From an uncultured Lachnospiraceae bacterium (GTDB lineage: Bacteria; Bacillota; Clostridia; Lachnospirales; Lachnospiraceae), in assembly GCA_910589385.1 (NCBI GenBank), contig CAJUTU010000005.1:90881-154880 (forward strand): a stretch of DNA of 64,000 nt, written 5' to 3'. Both the position numbers and the translations under genes were made by a program. Of this stretch, positions 1 through 8,829 are shown piece by piece. Position 1 is the stretch's first letter. Each line of letters starts with the position of its first letter. A model generated the notes under the pieces. It searched no databases, had not been told where the DNA came from, and saw only the letters and a list, made by a program, of their open reading frames with translations.

Positions 1-63
1 AAATATCTAGCTTCTATTAAATATGAAGAAAAAGAAATTTTATTAAAACGAAAGGAAATATGA
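1..63 (+). CDS. C-terminal end of an upstream gene (partial)
   Basis: Frame 1 is open from the first base and ends at TGA 61-63. It gives about 20 charged residues rich in Lys and Glu. It is probably the tail of an upstream polysaccharide-locus gene, but it is too short to identify a family. The next gene starts 43 bases later. Confidence 0.4.
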   Translation, partial: KYLASIKYEEKEILLKRKEI

Positions 64-106
64 TGTTTTCACTTCATAGAAACATCTTACAAAGGATATT
101 AAAATT

Positions 107-1398
107 ATGTACGATGGAAAAATATTAGTAGCACATCCCGGAAAACAGCATTCTTTTAGGGTTGCAACTGCATTGCAGCATCATAATATGCTTGAGGCAT
201 ATGCAACGACTGTATATGATAAGGATTCATCTGTACTTATGCGACTCAGTAAAATATTTATGAGAGGAGATTTACTACATAGTGCTAAAAAGCGTAAATG
301 CCCAGATGTAGAAGATAAAAAAATAATTCAATTTGAAGAGTTTAGGGGTCTAATATTATTAGCTTTAATCAGAATTGATAAGGGGCAGAAGCTTCAAAAA
401 TGGTATAATAAATATGTATCATGTAAATTCCAAAGAAAGCTTGCAAAATATATTATTAACCATAAAATCGAGGCTGTAATATCTTATGATTCAAATTCTG
501 ATTTTTTGTTTGAAATTTTGAGTAAGAAAGCACCAGATGTCGTAAGAATTATTGATAATGCAGCGCCATGTAGAAATTTTTTGTATAAAATTTACAACGA
601 AAAAATGGAATCGGGGGGGGTTTTATAAGGCTGTACAAGACTCGGCGCTATCTTGTAGATAAAAAATGTGCTGATTCTTATGGAAAGGAAGCTCAAAATG
701 CTGATATCCATATTGTAGCGTCGACGTTTTCAAAACAGGCATCAATGTACAATGGAATTGATGAAAAGCATATAATTGTGGCGCCTTATGGGGTAGACAA
801 AAAGACATTTCATCTCATGGAAAAAGATTATCAATCTGGATTAAAAATTTTATTCGTGGGGGAACTTGATCAAAGAAAGGGTATTTATCAGATTTTGGAG
901 GCCGCGAAGCAATTAAGTGGTTTAAATATTGAATTTAATTTAATCGGAACTGGAAGAGAAGTTTGTCCAGAATTATATAAGCCATATGAAAAATATGTGA
1001 ATTTTCTGGGAAGGGTTTCTTTTGATAAAATCCCAGAAAAATATGGAATAAACCATATCTTTATTTTTCCATCAATGGGAGATGGTTTTGGACTTGTTAT
1101 TCTGGAAGCATTATCCTCGGGTCTTCCTGTTATTGCAAGCAGGAATTGTTTAGGACCAGATATTATCCAGGATGGATATAATGGTTTTTTAGTAGATGCC
1201 GGAGAGACGGGGCAATTGGTTGATAAAATTAAATGGTTTTATGAACATATGGAGCAGCTTCCACAGTTTCAAGAAAATGCGATAGAATCTGTTAAGCAAA
1301 TGACGTGGGAAAACTATGAGGATAATTTGGTACAACAATTATGTGAAAAGATAGAGATAGTACGAAAAGAAAAGTCCGAGCAAAGTGAAAAGGACTGA
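107..1398 (+). pseudogene. GT4-type glycosyltransferase, frameshifted at a G8 tract (phase-off)
   Basis: This is a cytoplasmic glycosyltransferase of the GT-B fold that would add a sugar to the lipid-linked polysaccharide repeat unit. The N-terminal half (from ATG 107) begins with ILVAHPGKQHS. The C-terminal half carries KILFVGELDQRKG and the donor-site block FPSMGDGFGLVILEALSSG, typical of GT4. The N-terminal frame stops at 628, just after a run of eight G at 613-620. The C-terminal frame is open back to the tract, reading GFIRLYKTRRYLVDKK and on, so the break is at the homopolymer itself. A ninth G would join both halves into one protein of about 430 residues. The acceptor and the sugar cannot be told. 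I read it as a switchable gene in the OFF state; a sequencing error in the G run is the alternative. Confidence 0.8.
613..620 (+). repeat. Poly-G tract (G8) inside glycosyltransferase gene
   Basis: Eight consecutive G mark the exact point where the reading frame breaks. Gain of one G, or loss of two, restores the full glycosyltransferase. Three other genes of this locus contain similar tracts. Confidence 0.9.
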
Positions 1399-1469
1399 TT
1401 ATAGAAAGATGTGGGATACAATGTAAATAAGGGAGTTAACAATCTTTTGAATGTGGAGGGGTTATTGTT

Positions 1470-2891
1470 GTGAGCAGAATTGTAAAAAACTATATTTATA
1501 ATGTTGTGTATAATATTTTTGTGATTATAGTACCGGTTATCACAGCACCTTATTTGACGAGGGTTTTAGGAGCAACGCGCCTAGGAGTATATAGTTATGT
1601 GAATTCTGTAACATCAATAATCTCCTCATTTATATTAGTAGGCTTGTCATCTTATGGAAGCCGCCAATTGGCATATGTAAGAGATGATAAAGAAAATCTT
1701 TCAAAAGTCTTCAGTAATCTAATGGGATTGCGTTTGTTTTTAGGGTTGATTGGCACAGCTTTTTATTTTGTGTATGCCGGGATGACGGATTATCAATATT
1801 ATTTCGTGCTTTACTATATATACTTTTTGGGAAATATCATTGACTGTACATGGTTATTTGTCAGTGTGGAGGATATGAAAGTTCCAACCTTGAAAAATAT
1901 TATGGTTAAGGTGGCTGTGACAGTAGGAATCTTTGTTTTTGTAAAGACAAAAGAGGATTTATGGAAATATGTGTTTCTTTTAGCGGCAGCAAATCTCTTT
2001 GGGATGATTGTTGCATATCCTCAGCTAAAAAAATATGTAAGATTAAAGTTATTTAGAATAAATTCTTTTTGGAGAAATTACAAAGGGGCAGTGATTTTGT
2101 TCCTGCCATCACTGGTATCTACCATTTATTTGCAGATGGATAAAGTAATGATTGAGTGGCTTACCAAAACAACTAATCAAGTATCATTTTACGATCAGGC
2201 AGAAAAAATTGTAACAATTCCACTATCATTTATAACAGTCCTAAGTACTGTAATGATGCCTAGAATTGCAAATGAATTTGCTCACAGAAACTATAATAAT
2301 ATAGAAGGGCTGTTGGTTAAGGCTAGTAGAACTTCATTAATTTTAGCATATCCGCTTATGTTTGGAATTGCTGGAATAGCGAAAAGATTCATTCCATGGT
2401 ATCTGGGGGAGGAATTTACAGCGACAGCCACGGCATTGATCCTTCTGGCTCCTATTGTTACCAGTAATACGCTGATTGGAATATCAGGGACGCAATTTTT
2501 TATTGCAACAGGTCAAACAAATACTTTACTTTTGTCAAATAGTTCTGCAGCCATTATGAATGTAGTAGTTAATGCATTACTAATTCCAAGGTACGGATAC
2601 GTTGGAGCCGCAGTAGCGACTCTGTTATCTAATTATACTTTAGTGGTGATACAATATGCAGCATTGAACAGACAGATAGATATTCGAAAAATGTTTTATA
2701 AAACGTCCAGATATTTGCTTTCATCTTTGTTTATGTTTTTAGCAGTTCTTTTTATAGGATATATAGGAAATGCAACACCATTAACAACATTCATCCAGGT
2801 TATTGCAGGAGGGGCCATATATTTTGTGCTTCTTATCATGATGAAAGATGATTTGTTTATGGAACTGATTAGGCAAGTATTAAAAAAATAA
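1470..2891 (+). CDS. Wzx-type polysaccharide flippase
   Basis: The 473-residue polytopic membrane protein belongs to the polysaccharide transporter (PST/MATE-like) family. It should flip undecaprenyl-diphosphate-linked repeat units across the membrane. The N-terminus RIVKNYIYNVVYNIFVIIVPVITAPYLTRVLG is characteristic of Wzx proteins, and hydrophobic segments recur throughout (about 12-14). The start is GTG at 1470, behind GGAGGG about ten bases upstream. Length is normal for the family and no defects are visible. It sits between a glycosyltransferase and a GT52-like transferase, which fits a Wzx/Wzy-dependent pathway. I did not find a clear Wzy polymerase in the window. Confidence 0.92.
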   Translation: MSRIVKNYIYNVVYNIFVIIVPVITAPYLTRVLGATRLGVYSYVNSVTSIISSFILVGLSSYGSRQLAYVRDDKENLSKVFSNLMGLRLFLGLIGTAFYFVYAGMTDYQYYFVLYYIYFLGNIIDCTWLFVSVEDMKVPTLKNIMVKVAVTVGIFVFVKTKEDLWKYVFLLAAANLFGMIVAYPQLKKYVRLKLFRINSFWRNYKGAVILFLPSLVSTIYLQMDKVMIEWLTKTTNQVSFYDQAEKIVTIPLSFITVLSTVMMPRIANEFAHRNYNNIEGLLVKASRTSLILAYPLMFGIAGIAKRFIPWYLGEEFTATATALILLAPIVTSNTLIGISGTQFFIATGQTNTLLLSNSSAAIMNVVVNALLIPRYGYVGAAVATLLSNYTLVVIQYAALNRQIDIRKMFYKTSRYLLSSLFMFLAVLFIGYIGNATPLTTFIQVIAGGAIYFVLLIMMKDDLFMELIRQVLKK

Positions 2892-2918
2892 AATTTGGAG
2901 TGGAAGGGAGAGTATACT

Positions 2919-3950
2919 GTGAATAATTTATTTATCATACATACACAATATAATTTATTGTTAGCCTGTGGTTTATGTATGAACGATTTCAAGGGGGATA
3001 AAAATGACTTAATTATATTTTGTGACTTCAATATGAGTGAGATTCATAGGAATTGTATGAAAAATACTTTTAGAAAAATACAATTTTTAAAAGGCATTTA
3101 TCCTGATAGAACATGGAGAGCAGAGCAAAAACTAAATAAGATACGGTATAATAATAAAATTATTAAAAATTTTATATCATCTGAATATGAGAGAGTATTT
3201 ATTGTTGATGATATGTGTATAGAGGAAATGTATGCATTGAAGTGTGTTCACAAAAAAAATAAAGGTGTTAAGATGGCTTGGCTGGAGGATGGAGCAAACG
3301 CGTACTTTTCGAACTCTGCTATTTCTGGTGTAATGGGGGCGACACCACTTAGACGTTTTATTAGGAAAATATTTTTTAGTACATTATTTGGACTTTGGAG
3401 ATATTATGATTTGGGGTGTTGCATGGGGGCACATAAGTTATTGAAACAGGCATACCTTACTTTCCCAAGATTTGTCAGGGCAGAACTGTCGGATAAGGAA
3501 TTAATAGAAATTAGTGATAAGGCTTTTAAATGTGGAATGCAGCAATTGTTTCATGGCGAGGCATACGCTTTTGAGGAGAATGGAATTATAATTGCTATGG
3601 ACAAATTAGATGTTTATGGCAAGGATTTTGAAAAGGTGAGCAGCCTGATTTCAGATGAAGTGCTTCAGGCACATAATAGAGGGCAGAAAATATACTATAA
3701 ATACCATCCGCGAGAAACACAAGAAATGTTAGTGCTTCAGTCAGAAGTGGAATTAGACAGAAAAATTGCATTAGAAAGCTATTTAACAAATTCGAATACC
3801 AGAAATTTAACAATAATTGGAGTAAAAAGCACTTCACTTCAGACAGCAAAAAAAATGGGGTATGAGGCTGTATCTTTTATTCAAAGTGTAGAGCCTGAGA
3901 ATAGGGCAGTGATAGATTTCTATAAGAAGATACATATTAAATGTGTATAA
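2919..3950 (+). CDS. GT52-like / polysialyltransferase-like glycosyltransferase
   Basis: The protein has 343 residues when started at GTG 2919, which lies nine bases behind GGGAG. A TTG 24 bases earlier is in frame but has no good ribosome site. The N-terminal LFIIHTQYNLLLACGL, the internal YYKYHPRE and the late TSLQTAKKMG resemble the family 52 and capsule polysialyltransferase groups, in which the His-Pro pair contacts the nucleotide. Such enzymes often transfer sialic acid or a similar acidic sugar, but no CMP-sialate genes are visible here, so the donor is unknown. The family call rests on these motifs only. Confidence 0.65.
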   Translation: MNNLFIIHTQYNLLLACGLCMNDFKGDKNDLIIFCDFNMSEIHRNCMKNTFRKIQFLKGIYPDRTWRAEQKLNKIRYNNKIIKNFISSEYERVFIVDDMCIEEMYALKCVHKKNKGVKMAWLEDGANAYFSNSAISGVMGATPLRRFIRKIFFSTLFGLWRYYDLGCCMGAHKLLKQAYLTFPRFVRAELSDKELIEISDKAFKCGMQQLFHGEAYAFEENGIIIAMDKLDVYGKDFEKVSSLISDEVLQAHNRGQKIYYKYHPRETQEMLVLQSEVELDRKIALESYLTNSNTRNLTIIGVKSTSLQTAKKMGYEAVSFIQSVEPENRAVIDFYKKIHIKCV

Positions 3951-3989
3951 TGTGATTGAATTAAGGGAAGGGGGAGGTGTAGTATTTAT

Positions 3990-4968
3990 ATGTCAAAACG
4001 AATTGAGGAAATTGACATTTTAAAAGGAATAGGTATCATTTTGGTAATAGTCGGTCATTTAGCCATTCCTTATGTATTCTTAAGAGTGATATTTGCATTT
4101 CATATGCCGGTATTTATTATATGTAGTGGTATAGTTTTTACTGAGAAAAAGTTAAAAAATAATATTTTACATATATTAAGAGCATATCTGATTACAGGGT
4201 TATTTGAGACAGTAATATTAGAGGGAGTAGAGACAAGGTCTTTATATGAATGTCGATTGGCATTGGTGTCTTTGATGGCGGGGGGGGGTATCACCGGATT
4301 ATAGATTGAAGGCGGCGAGTGCATTATGGTTCTTGCCATGTTTGATTTGTATAGAAATTATTTTTGCTTTTGCAATCAAAATAACGAGAGAATCAAAAAA
4401 ATATCTGGGGATTATTAGTATTTTATTAGCAGCTTTAGGGGTGTTTTTATCAATATTTCGCTCAAAGATACCTATGGTTTGGAATATAGATATAGCGCTT
4501 ATATTATTTCCTTTCTTTACAATAGGAAATATGATAGGAAAGGACAGATTAATACTTGTAAAAGAAACACTTGATTTGAGTAAGAGGAAAGGCAGGATTT
4601 GCTTTGTAGTAGCTACATGCATTGTTCTGTTTACCGCATTTATCAATGTAGAGCATATTAATATTTATCGGGCTTATTATGGTAGAAGTATTTTGCTTTA
4701 CTATTTTACTGGTATAGCGGGGAGCGTATGTCTTTTTTGTTTATGTGGAATTATAAAGAAGAGTTCTGCGTTAATGAGTTTTTTGATTTCTACTGGGCGA
4801 AATACATTAATTCTTTTATGTACACATCAATACATTATTTTCTTCTGGGATGTATTAATTAGTTTGTGTAATGTTACCGACGTTTTACATAGGATATTGA
4901 GTATTATAATTCCTTTTTCTAATATTTTGATTCTTTTAATATATATCAATAGAAAAGTGAGGAAATAG
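3990..4968 (+). pseudogene. Acyltransferase-3 membrane O-acyltransferase, frameshifted at a G9 tract (phase-off)
   Basis: This is a membrane O-acetyltransferase of the acyltransferase-3 (OafA/NodX-like) family that would decorate the polysaccharide. The N-terminus IDILKGIGIILVIVGH carries the family's conserved His, followed by AFHMPVFIICSG. The first frame stops at 4304 after 104 residues. The next frame, open from inside the G run, continues with ALWFLPCLI, the expected next family block, and runs to 4968. Joined, the protein would have about 325 residues with roughly ten membrane segments, a normal size. The frames differ by one base at the nine-G run 4280-4288, and loss of one G would restore the gene. 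It overlaps the following acetyltransferase remnant only by adjacency. Confidence 0.8.
4280..4288 (+). repeat. Poly-G tract (G9) inside acyltransferase gene
   Basis: Nine consecutive G lie at the frame break of the acyltransferase-3 gene. G8 would be the in-frame length here, whereas the tracts at 613 and 6255 need G9. The genes would therefore switch independently. Confidence 0.9.
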
Positions 4969-5314
4969 ATGAATAAATTGTTTTTAGAAGATTATAAAAG
5001 GTTTACTACGGTTGAATATCCTTCCTTAGGTTGCATACTGAGGCTCATTAAAAATTATGAGTAACGTTTTCTTTATTTTTTGCGGAAATATCAAACGTCA
5101 TCTTCGGGAGGGATATTACAGTATAATTGACCATTACAGAAAGCGATATGGATTTGAGATTACATGTAAAAATATTGTAGTGGGATTGAAATTGATTCAT
5201 CCATGGGCGATTACTGTAAATGCAAATGCAATCATTGGAAACAATGTTACTTTATTTAAAGGATGTGCGATTGGAGAAATTAGGGAGGGAGCAAAGAAAG
5301 GGAACTATCCATAA
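4969..5314 (+). pseudogene. Serine acetyltransferase-like (hexapeptide) gene remnant
   Basis: An ATG at 4969 opens a frame reading MNKLFLEDYKRFTTVEYP, like the start of CysE-type sugar or serine O-acetyltransferases, and it stops at 5064. Beyond that TAA the same frame would go on YRFLYFLRKYQ (as if the stop were a Tyr codon). The downstream frame, open from 5057, gives YRKRYGFEI and then hexapeptide-type VNANAIIGNNVTLFKGCAIGEIREGAKKGN. The C-terminal part of the left-handed beta-helix is missing, because the frame ends at 5314. Premature stop, frame change and truncation together point to a dead gene. No G tract is involved, unlike its neighbours. Confidence 0.65.
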
Positions 5315-5338
5315 GAGAAAGCGAGAGTAAGTGGAATT

Positions 5339-6349
5339 ATGAAAATCAATGATATATTTAAGCAGCCAAAAAATAATTTCGCAGCAGGCAATTTCTGGAT
5401 AAATTTGAATTATTTATCAAAAGGGAATACAGACTGTTTAAAAGGAATATTTTCAATATTTGTTGTAATATGCCATATGCGGAGTAGGATTTTGATATTA
5501 AACGATACCTTATTAGGTGCATTATGCACAGCAATGGGATATCTGTCCGTATCAGTATTTTTCTTTGTTTCAGGATATGGATTGATGTCATCTTACCAAA
5601 AAAAAGGTAAATTGTATATAGAGCGTTTTTGGAGAACAAGGATATGTCCTTTTTATATAGTAATATTGGTTATTGTTGCTATATATGCAGTATATGAGTT
5701 AATCATAGGTGAATATTTTACAATATTTGATATAATAAAATCAATCACTTTTGGAAATGTGATCATAAAAAATGGATGGTATTTACAGGCCGCATTAATG
5801 TTGTATATTTTCTTTTGGATTGTTTTTGATCTGTTTTCTCAATTTAAGGGGCAACTTCGAGCAATGCTATTATGCTGTATTGGTTATACTTTACTGTGTA
5901 TTGCACTAAATATGGGGACATATTGGTATGAATCAGTATTTTCTTTTTTGCTTGGTATCATATGGTGTGCTAATAAAGAAAAAATAGATGGAAAAATAAA
6001 TCAGAAAAGAAATTATTTCATTTGTTTGATATCATCTTTTGCATTGTTTAGTGTGACACTGATTATGGGGAATACTGGTTTATTAAAAATACAGGGATTA
6101 ATATTAGCCTGTAAAATGATTTCTGCAGTTAGTTTTGTTCTATTGGTTTTGTTTCTTATTATGAGGATGAATATTCAAAATATAGTGACACAGAAATTAG
6201 GAACTATATCGTTGGAGATTTATGTGATGCAGGGGATACCACTGACATTTTTCCGGGGGGGGCACAATGGTACATACAGAGTGATCTGCAATATGTGTTT
6301 GCAGTTACCGTCAGCACCTTACTTTTGGCGATGCTTTTGCATCCCCTAG
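5339..6349 (+). CDS. Acyltransferase-3 membrane protein with C-terminus altered by a G8 tract
   Basis: This is a second O-acyltransferase of the acyltransferase-3 family with about ten hydrophobic segments. Motifs include CLKGIFSIFVVICHM near residue 36 and the late EIYVMQGIP. The frame ends at 6349 with a polar, membrane-unlike tail (HNGTYRVICNMCLQ). From the G run at 6255-6262 the alternative frame reads AQWYIQSDLQYVF, a hydrophobic segment, and HPLVQMIYKRFKSN before TAA at 6382-6384, which is a natural end for this family. One added G would give that native tail, so the present sequence encodes a version with about 40 wrong C-terminal residues. Whether it is still active is unknown. Confidence 0.75.
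   Translation: MKINDIFKQPKNNFAAGNFWINLNYLSKGNTDCLKGIFSIFVVICHMRSRILILNDTLLGALCTAMGYLSVSVFFFVSGYGLMSSYQKKGKLYIERFWRTRICPFYIVILVIVAIYAVYELIIGEYFTIFDIIKSITFGNVIIKNGWYLQAALMLYIFFWIVFDLFSQFKGQLRAMLLCCIGYTLLCIALNMGTYWYESVFSFLLGIIWCANKEKIDGKINQKRNYFICLISSFALFSVTLIMGNTGLLKIQGLILACKMISAVSFVLLVLFLIMRMNIQNIVTQKLGTISLEIYVMQGIPLTFFRGGHNGTYRVICNMCLQLPSAPYFWRCFCIP
6255..6262 (+). repeat. Poly-G tract (G8) near the 3' end of acyltransferase gene
   Basis: The tract separates the membrane core of the acyltransferase from its natural C-terminal membrane segment, which lies in another frame. G9 would be the in-frame length. Confidence 0.9.
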
Positions 6350-6404
6350 TTCAAATGATATATAAGAGATTTAAAAGTAATTAATATTGGGAGTAGAATA
6401 TAAA

Positions 6405-7496
6405 GTGAAGCGACAAAATGTAATATTAAACCAGAAAACTATACTTATAACAGGTGCAGCAGGATTTATTGGAGCTAATCTTGTTATGAAGCTGTTAAGA
6501 ACTGTAGACTCTGTTCATATAGTTGGTATTGATAATATGAATGGTTATTATGATGTGTCCATAAAAGAATATCGATTAGAGCAAATTAGGAAGTGTAAGG
6601 AAGAAAATTCTCATTCAAGTTGGACATTTATTAAAGGAAACATAGCCGACAGGGGCTTGGTCGATACTATATTTAAGGAATATAGGCCATCTATTGCCGT
6701 AAATCTGGCGGCTCAGGCTGGTGTACGTTATAGTATTACAAATCCAGATGTATATATAGAATCCAATCTCATTGGTTTTTATAATATTTTGGAAGCCTGT
6801 CGCTATTCTTATGACATGAGTGAGTACGGCATAGAACATCTGGTGTATGCGTCTTCTTCTTCCGTGTATGGTACAAATAAGAAAATTCCATTTTCTATTC
6901 AAGATAAGGTAGATACCCCGGTTTCATTGTATGCGGCTACAAAAAAGAGCAATGAACTGATGGCTCATGTCTATTCAAAGCTGTATGATATTCCAACTAC
7001 CGGGCTTCGATTCTTTACAGTATATGGTCCGGCTGGCCGGCCGGACATGGCATATTTTGATTTTACAAATAAACTTCGTAATGGAGAGGTTATACGGATT
7101 TTTAATTATGGAAATTGCAAAAGAGATTTTACATATGTAGATGATATTGTAGAGGGGCTAATCCGTGTAATGCGAGCTGCACCTGAAAAAGGCGTTATGA
7201 AAGAGGCGGTTCCGGTGCCGCCTTATGCCGTATATAATATTGGCAATAATCATCCTGAAAATCTATTAGATTTTGTGGATATACTTCAGCAGGAATTGAT
7301 CCGTGCTGATGTGCTGCCAAAAGGATATAATTTTGAAGAGCATAAAAAGTTAGTGCCAATGCAGCCTGGAGATGTACCGGTCACTTATGCAGATATTAGT
7401 ACATTAGAAAAAGATTTTGGATTTAAACCAAATACCAGCCTGAGAGAGGGGCTTCGCAAATTTGCAGAATGGTATCGCAGATTTTATATGGACTAG
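6405..7496 (+). CDS. NAD-dependent epimerase, UDP-glucuronate 4-epimerase-like
   Basis: This extended short-chain dehydrogenase/reductase of 363 residues probably converts UDP-glucuronate to UDP-galacturonate. It has the Rossmann motif TGAAGFIGANL, the SSSSVYG catalytic Ser/Thr region and YAATKKSNE (YxxxK), followed by GLRFFTVYGPAGRPDMA as in GAE-type epimerases. I start at GTG 6405, eleven bases behind GGGAG; an in-frame TTG at 6387 would overlap that ribosome site. The next gene makes UDP-glucuronate, its presumed substrate, so the pair would supply a uronic acid to the capsule. Related WbpP-like UDP-GlcNAc epimerases are an alternative. Confidence 0.85.
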   Translation: MKRQNVILNQKTILITGAAGFIGANLVMKLLRTVDSVHIVGIDNMNGYYDVSIKEYRLEQIRKCKEENSHSSWTFIKGNIADRGLVDTIFKEYRPSIAVNLAAQAGVRYSITNPDVYIESNLIGFYNILEACRYSYDMSEYGIEHLVYASSSSVYGTNKKIPFSIQDKVDTPVSLYAATKKSNELMAHVYSKLYDIPTTGLRFFTVYGPAGRPDMAYFDFTNKLRNGEVIRIFNYGNCKRDFTYVDDIVEGLIRVMRAAPEKGVMKEAVPVPPYAVYNIGNNHPENLLDFVDILQQELIRADVLPKGYNFEEHKKLVPMQPGDVPVTYADISTLEKDFGFKPNTSLREGLRKFAEWYRRFYMD

Positions 7497-7527
7497 ATTG
7501 AAAAAATATAGAGTTGGGAGTATAAAA

Positions 7528-8778
7528 ATGGTAAAAAAACAACAGTATAAGATTGCTGTGGCAGGAACGGGATATGTTGGGTTATCAATAGCCACACTTT
7601 TATCTCAGCACCATAGTGTTGCAGCAACAGATATTCTTCGGGAAAAGGTTGAGATGATCAATCAGAAAAAATCTCCAATACAGGATGATTATATTGAAAA
7701 ATATTTGAGGGACAAAAAACTGGATCTTACAGCTACCTTAGATGCAAAAGCAGCATATAAAGATGCTGATTTTGTAGTGATTGCGACACCGACAAATTAT
7801 GATAGCAAAAGAAATTTTTTTGATACATCAGCGGTTGAAGCTGTGATAAAAATGGTGATCCAGTATAATCCAGAAGCGATTATGGTTATAAAGTCTACAA
7901 TTCCGGTCGGCTTTACCGTGTCAGTACGAAAAAAATATAATTGTGATAATATTCTTTTTAGTCCAGAGTTTCTTCGAGAGTCGAAAGCGCTGTATGATAA
8001 TCTATATCCATCCAGAATTATTGTAGGCACAGATATTCAGAATGAACGGTTATTAGAAGCTGCAAATATTTTTGCGGACTTGTTGCATGAGGGGGCAATT
8101 AAAGAGAATATTGATACACTGATCATGGGTTCCACCGAAGCAGAAGCTGTGAAACTATTTGCAAATACATATTTGGCACTCAGAGTCTCCTATTTTAATG
8201 AGTTAGATACTTATGCGGAAATGAAAGGGCTAAATACGCAACAGATTATTAGCGGTGTATGTCTTGATCCACGTATTGGTTCACACTATAATAATCCTTC
8301 TTTTGGGTATGGTGGCTATTGTTTGCCGAAAGATACAAAACAACTACTTGCCAATTATGCTGACGTTCCTCAGAATATGATTACAGCTATTGTGGAAAGT
8401 AATAGAACCAGAAAGGACTTTATTGCGGAGCGGGTATTGGAAATTGCAGGTGGATATGAAGCAAATGGTGAGTATGATATGGAACTCGAGAAGGAAGTTG
8501 TGGTCGGTGTATATCGTCTGACAATGAAATCTAATTCAGATAATTTCCGGCAGAGCAGTATACAAGGTGTAGTAAAGCGTATAAAAGCGAAGGGCGCAAC
8601 AGTTATTGTGTATGAGCCGACATTGGAGGATGGAACTACATTTTTTGGCAGTAGAGTCGTGAACAATTTGGAAATGTTTAAACAATTATCCGAGGCAATT
8701 ATTGCAAATAGATATGATAAATGTTTGGATGATGTCAGGGAAAAGGTTTATACTCGTGATATTTATATGCGAGACTGA
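7528..8778 (+). CDS. ugd: UDP-glucose/UDP-hexose 6-dehydrogenase
   Basis: This cytoplasmic four-electron oxidoreductase makes UDP-glucuronate from UDP-glucose with NAD+. It has 416 residues from ATG 7528, behind GGGAG; the frame extends further upstream into the previous gene but without a better start. The NAD-binding motif is AVAGTGYVGLS. The active-site Cys lies in GYGGYCLPKDTK, and the central dimerisation helix contains ALRVSYFNELD. All three domains are present. The gene is 31 bases from the preceding epimerase and should be cotranscribed with it. Confidence 0.92.
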   Translation: MVKKQQYKIAVAGTGYVGLSIATLLSQHHSVAATDILREKVEMINQKKSPIQDDYIEKYLRDKKLDLTATLDAKAAYKDADFVVIATPTNYDSKRNFFDTSAVEAVIKMVIQYNPEAIMVIKSTIPVGFTVSVRKKYNCDNILFSPEFLRESKALYDNLYPSRIIVGTDIQNERLLEAANIFADLLHEGAIKENIDTLIMGSTEAEAVKLFANTYLALRVSYFNELDTYAEMKGLNTQQIISGVCLDPRIGSHYNNPSFGYGGYCLPKDTKQLLANYADVPQNMITAIVESNRTRKDFIAERVLEIAGGYEANGEYDMELEKEVVVGVYRLTMKSNSDNFRQSSIQGVVKRIKAKGATVIVYEPTLEDGTTFFGSRVVNNLEMFKQLSEAIIANRYDKCLDDVREKVYTRDIYMRD

Positions 8779-8829
8779 AAAGTATAGATTTTAGGGATTT
8801 AAAGTAGCATCATATCACTACGAGGGAGA

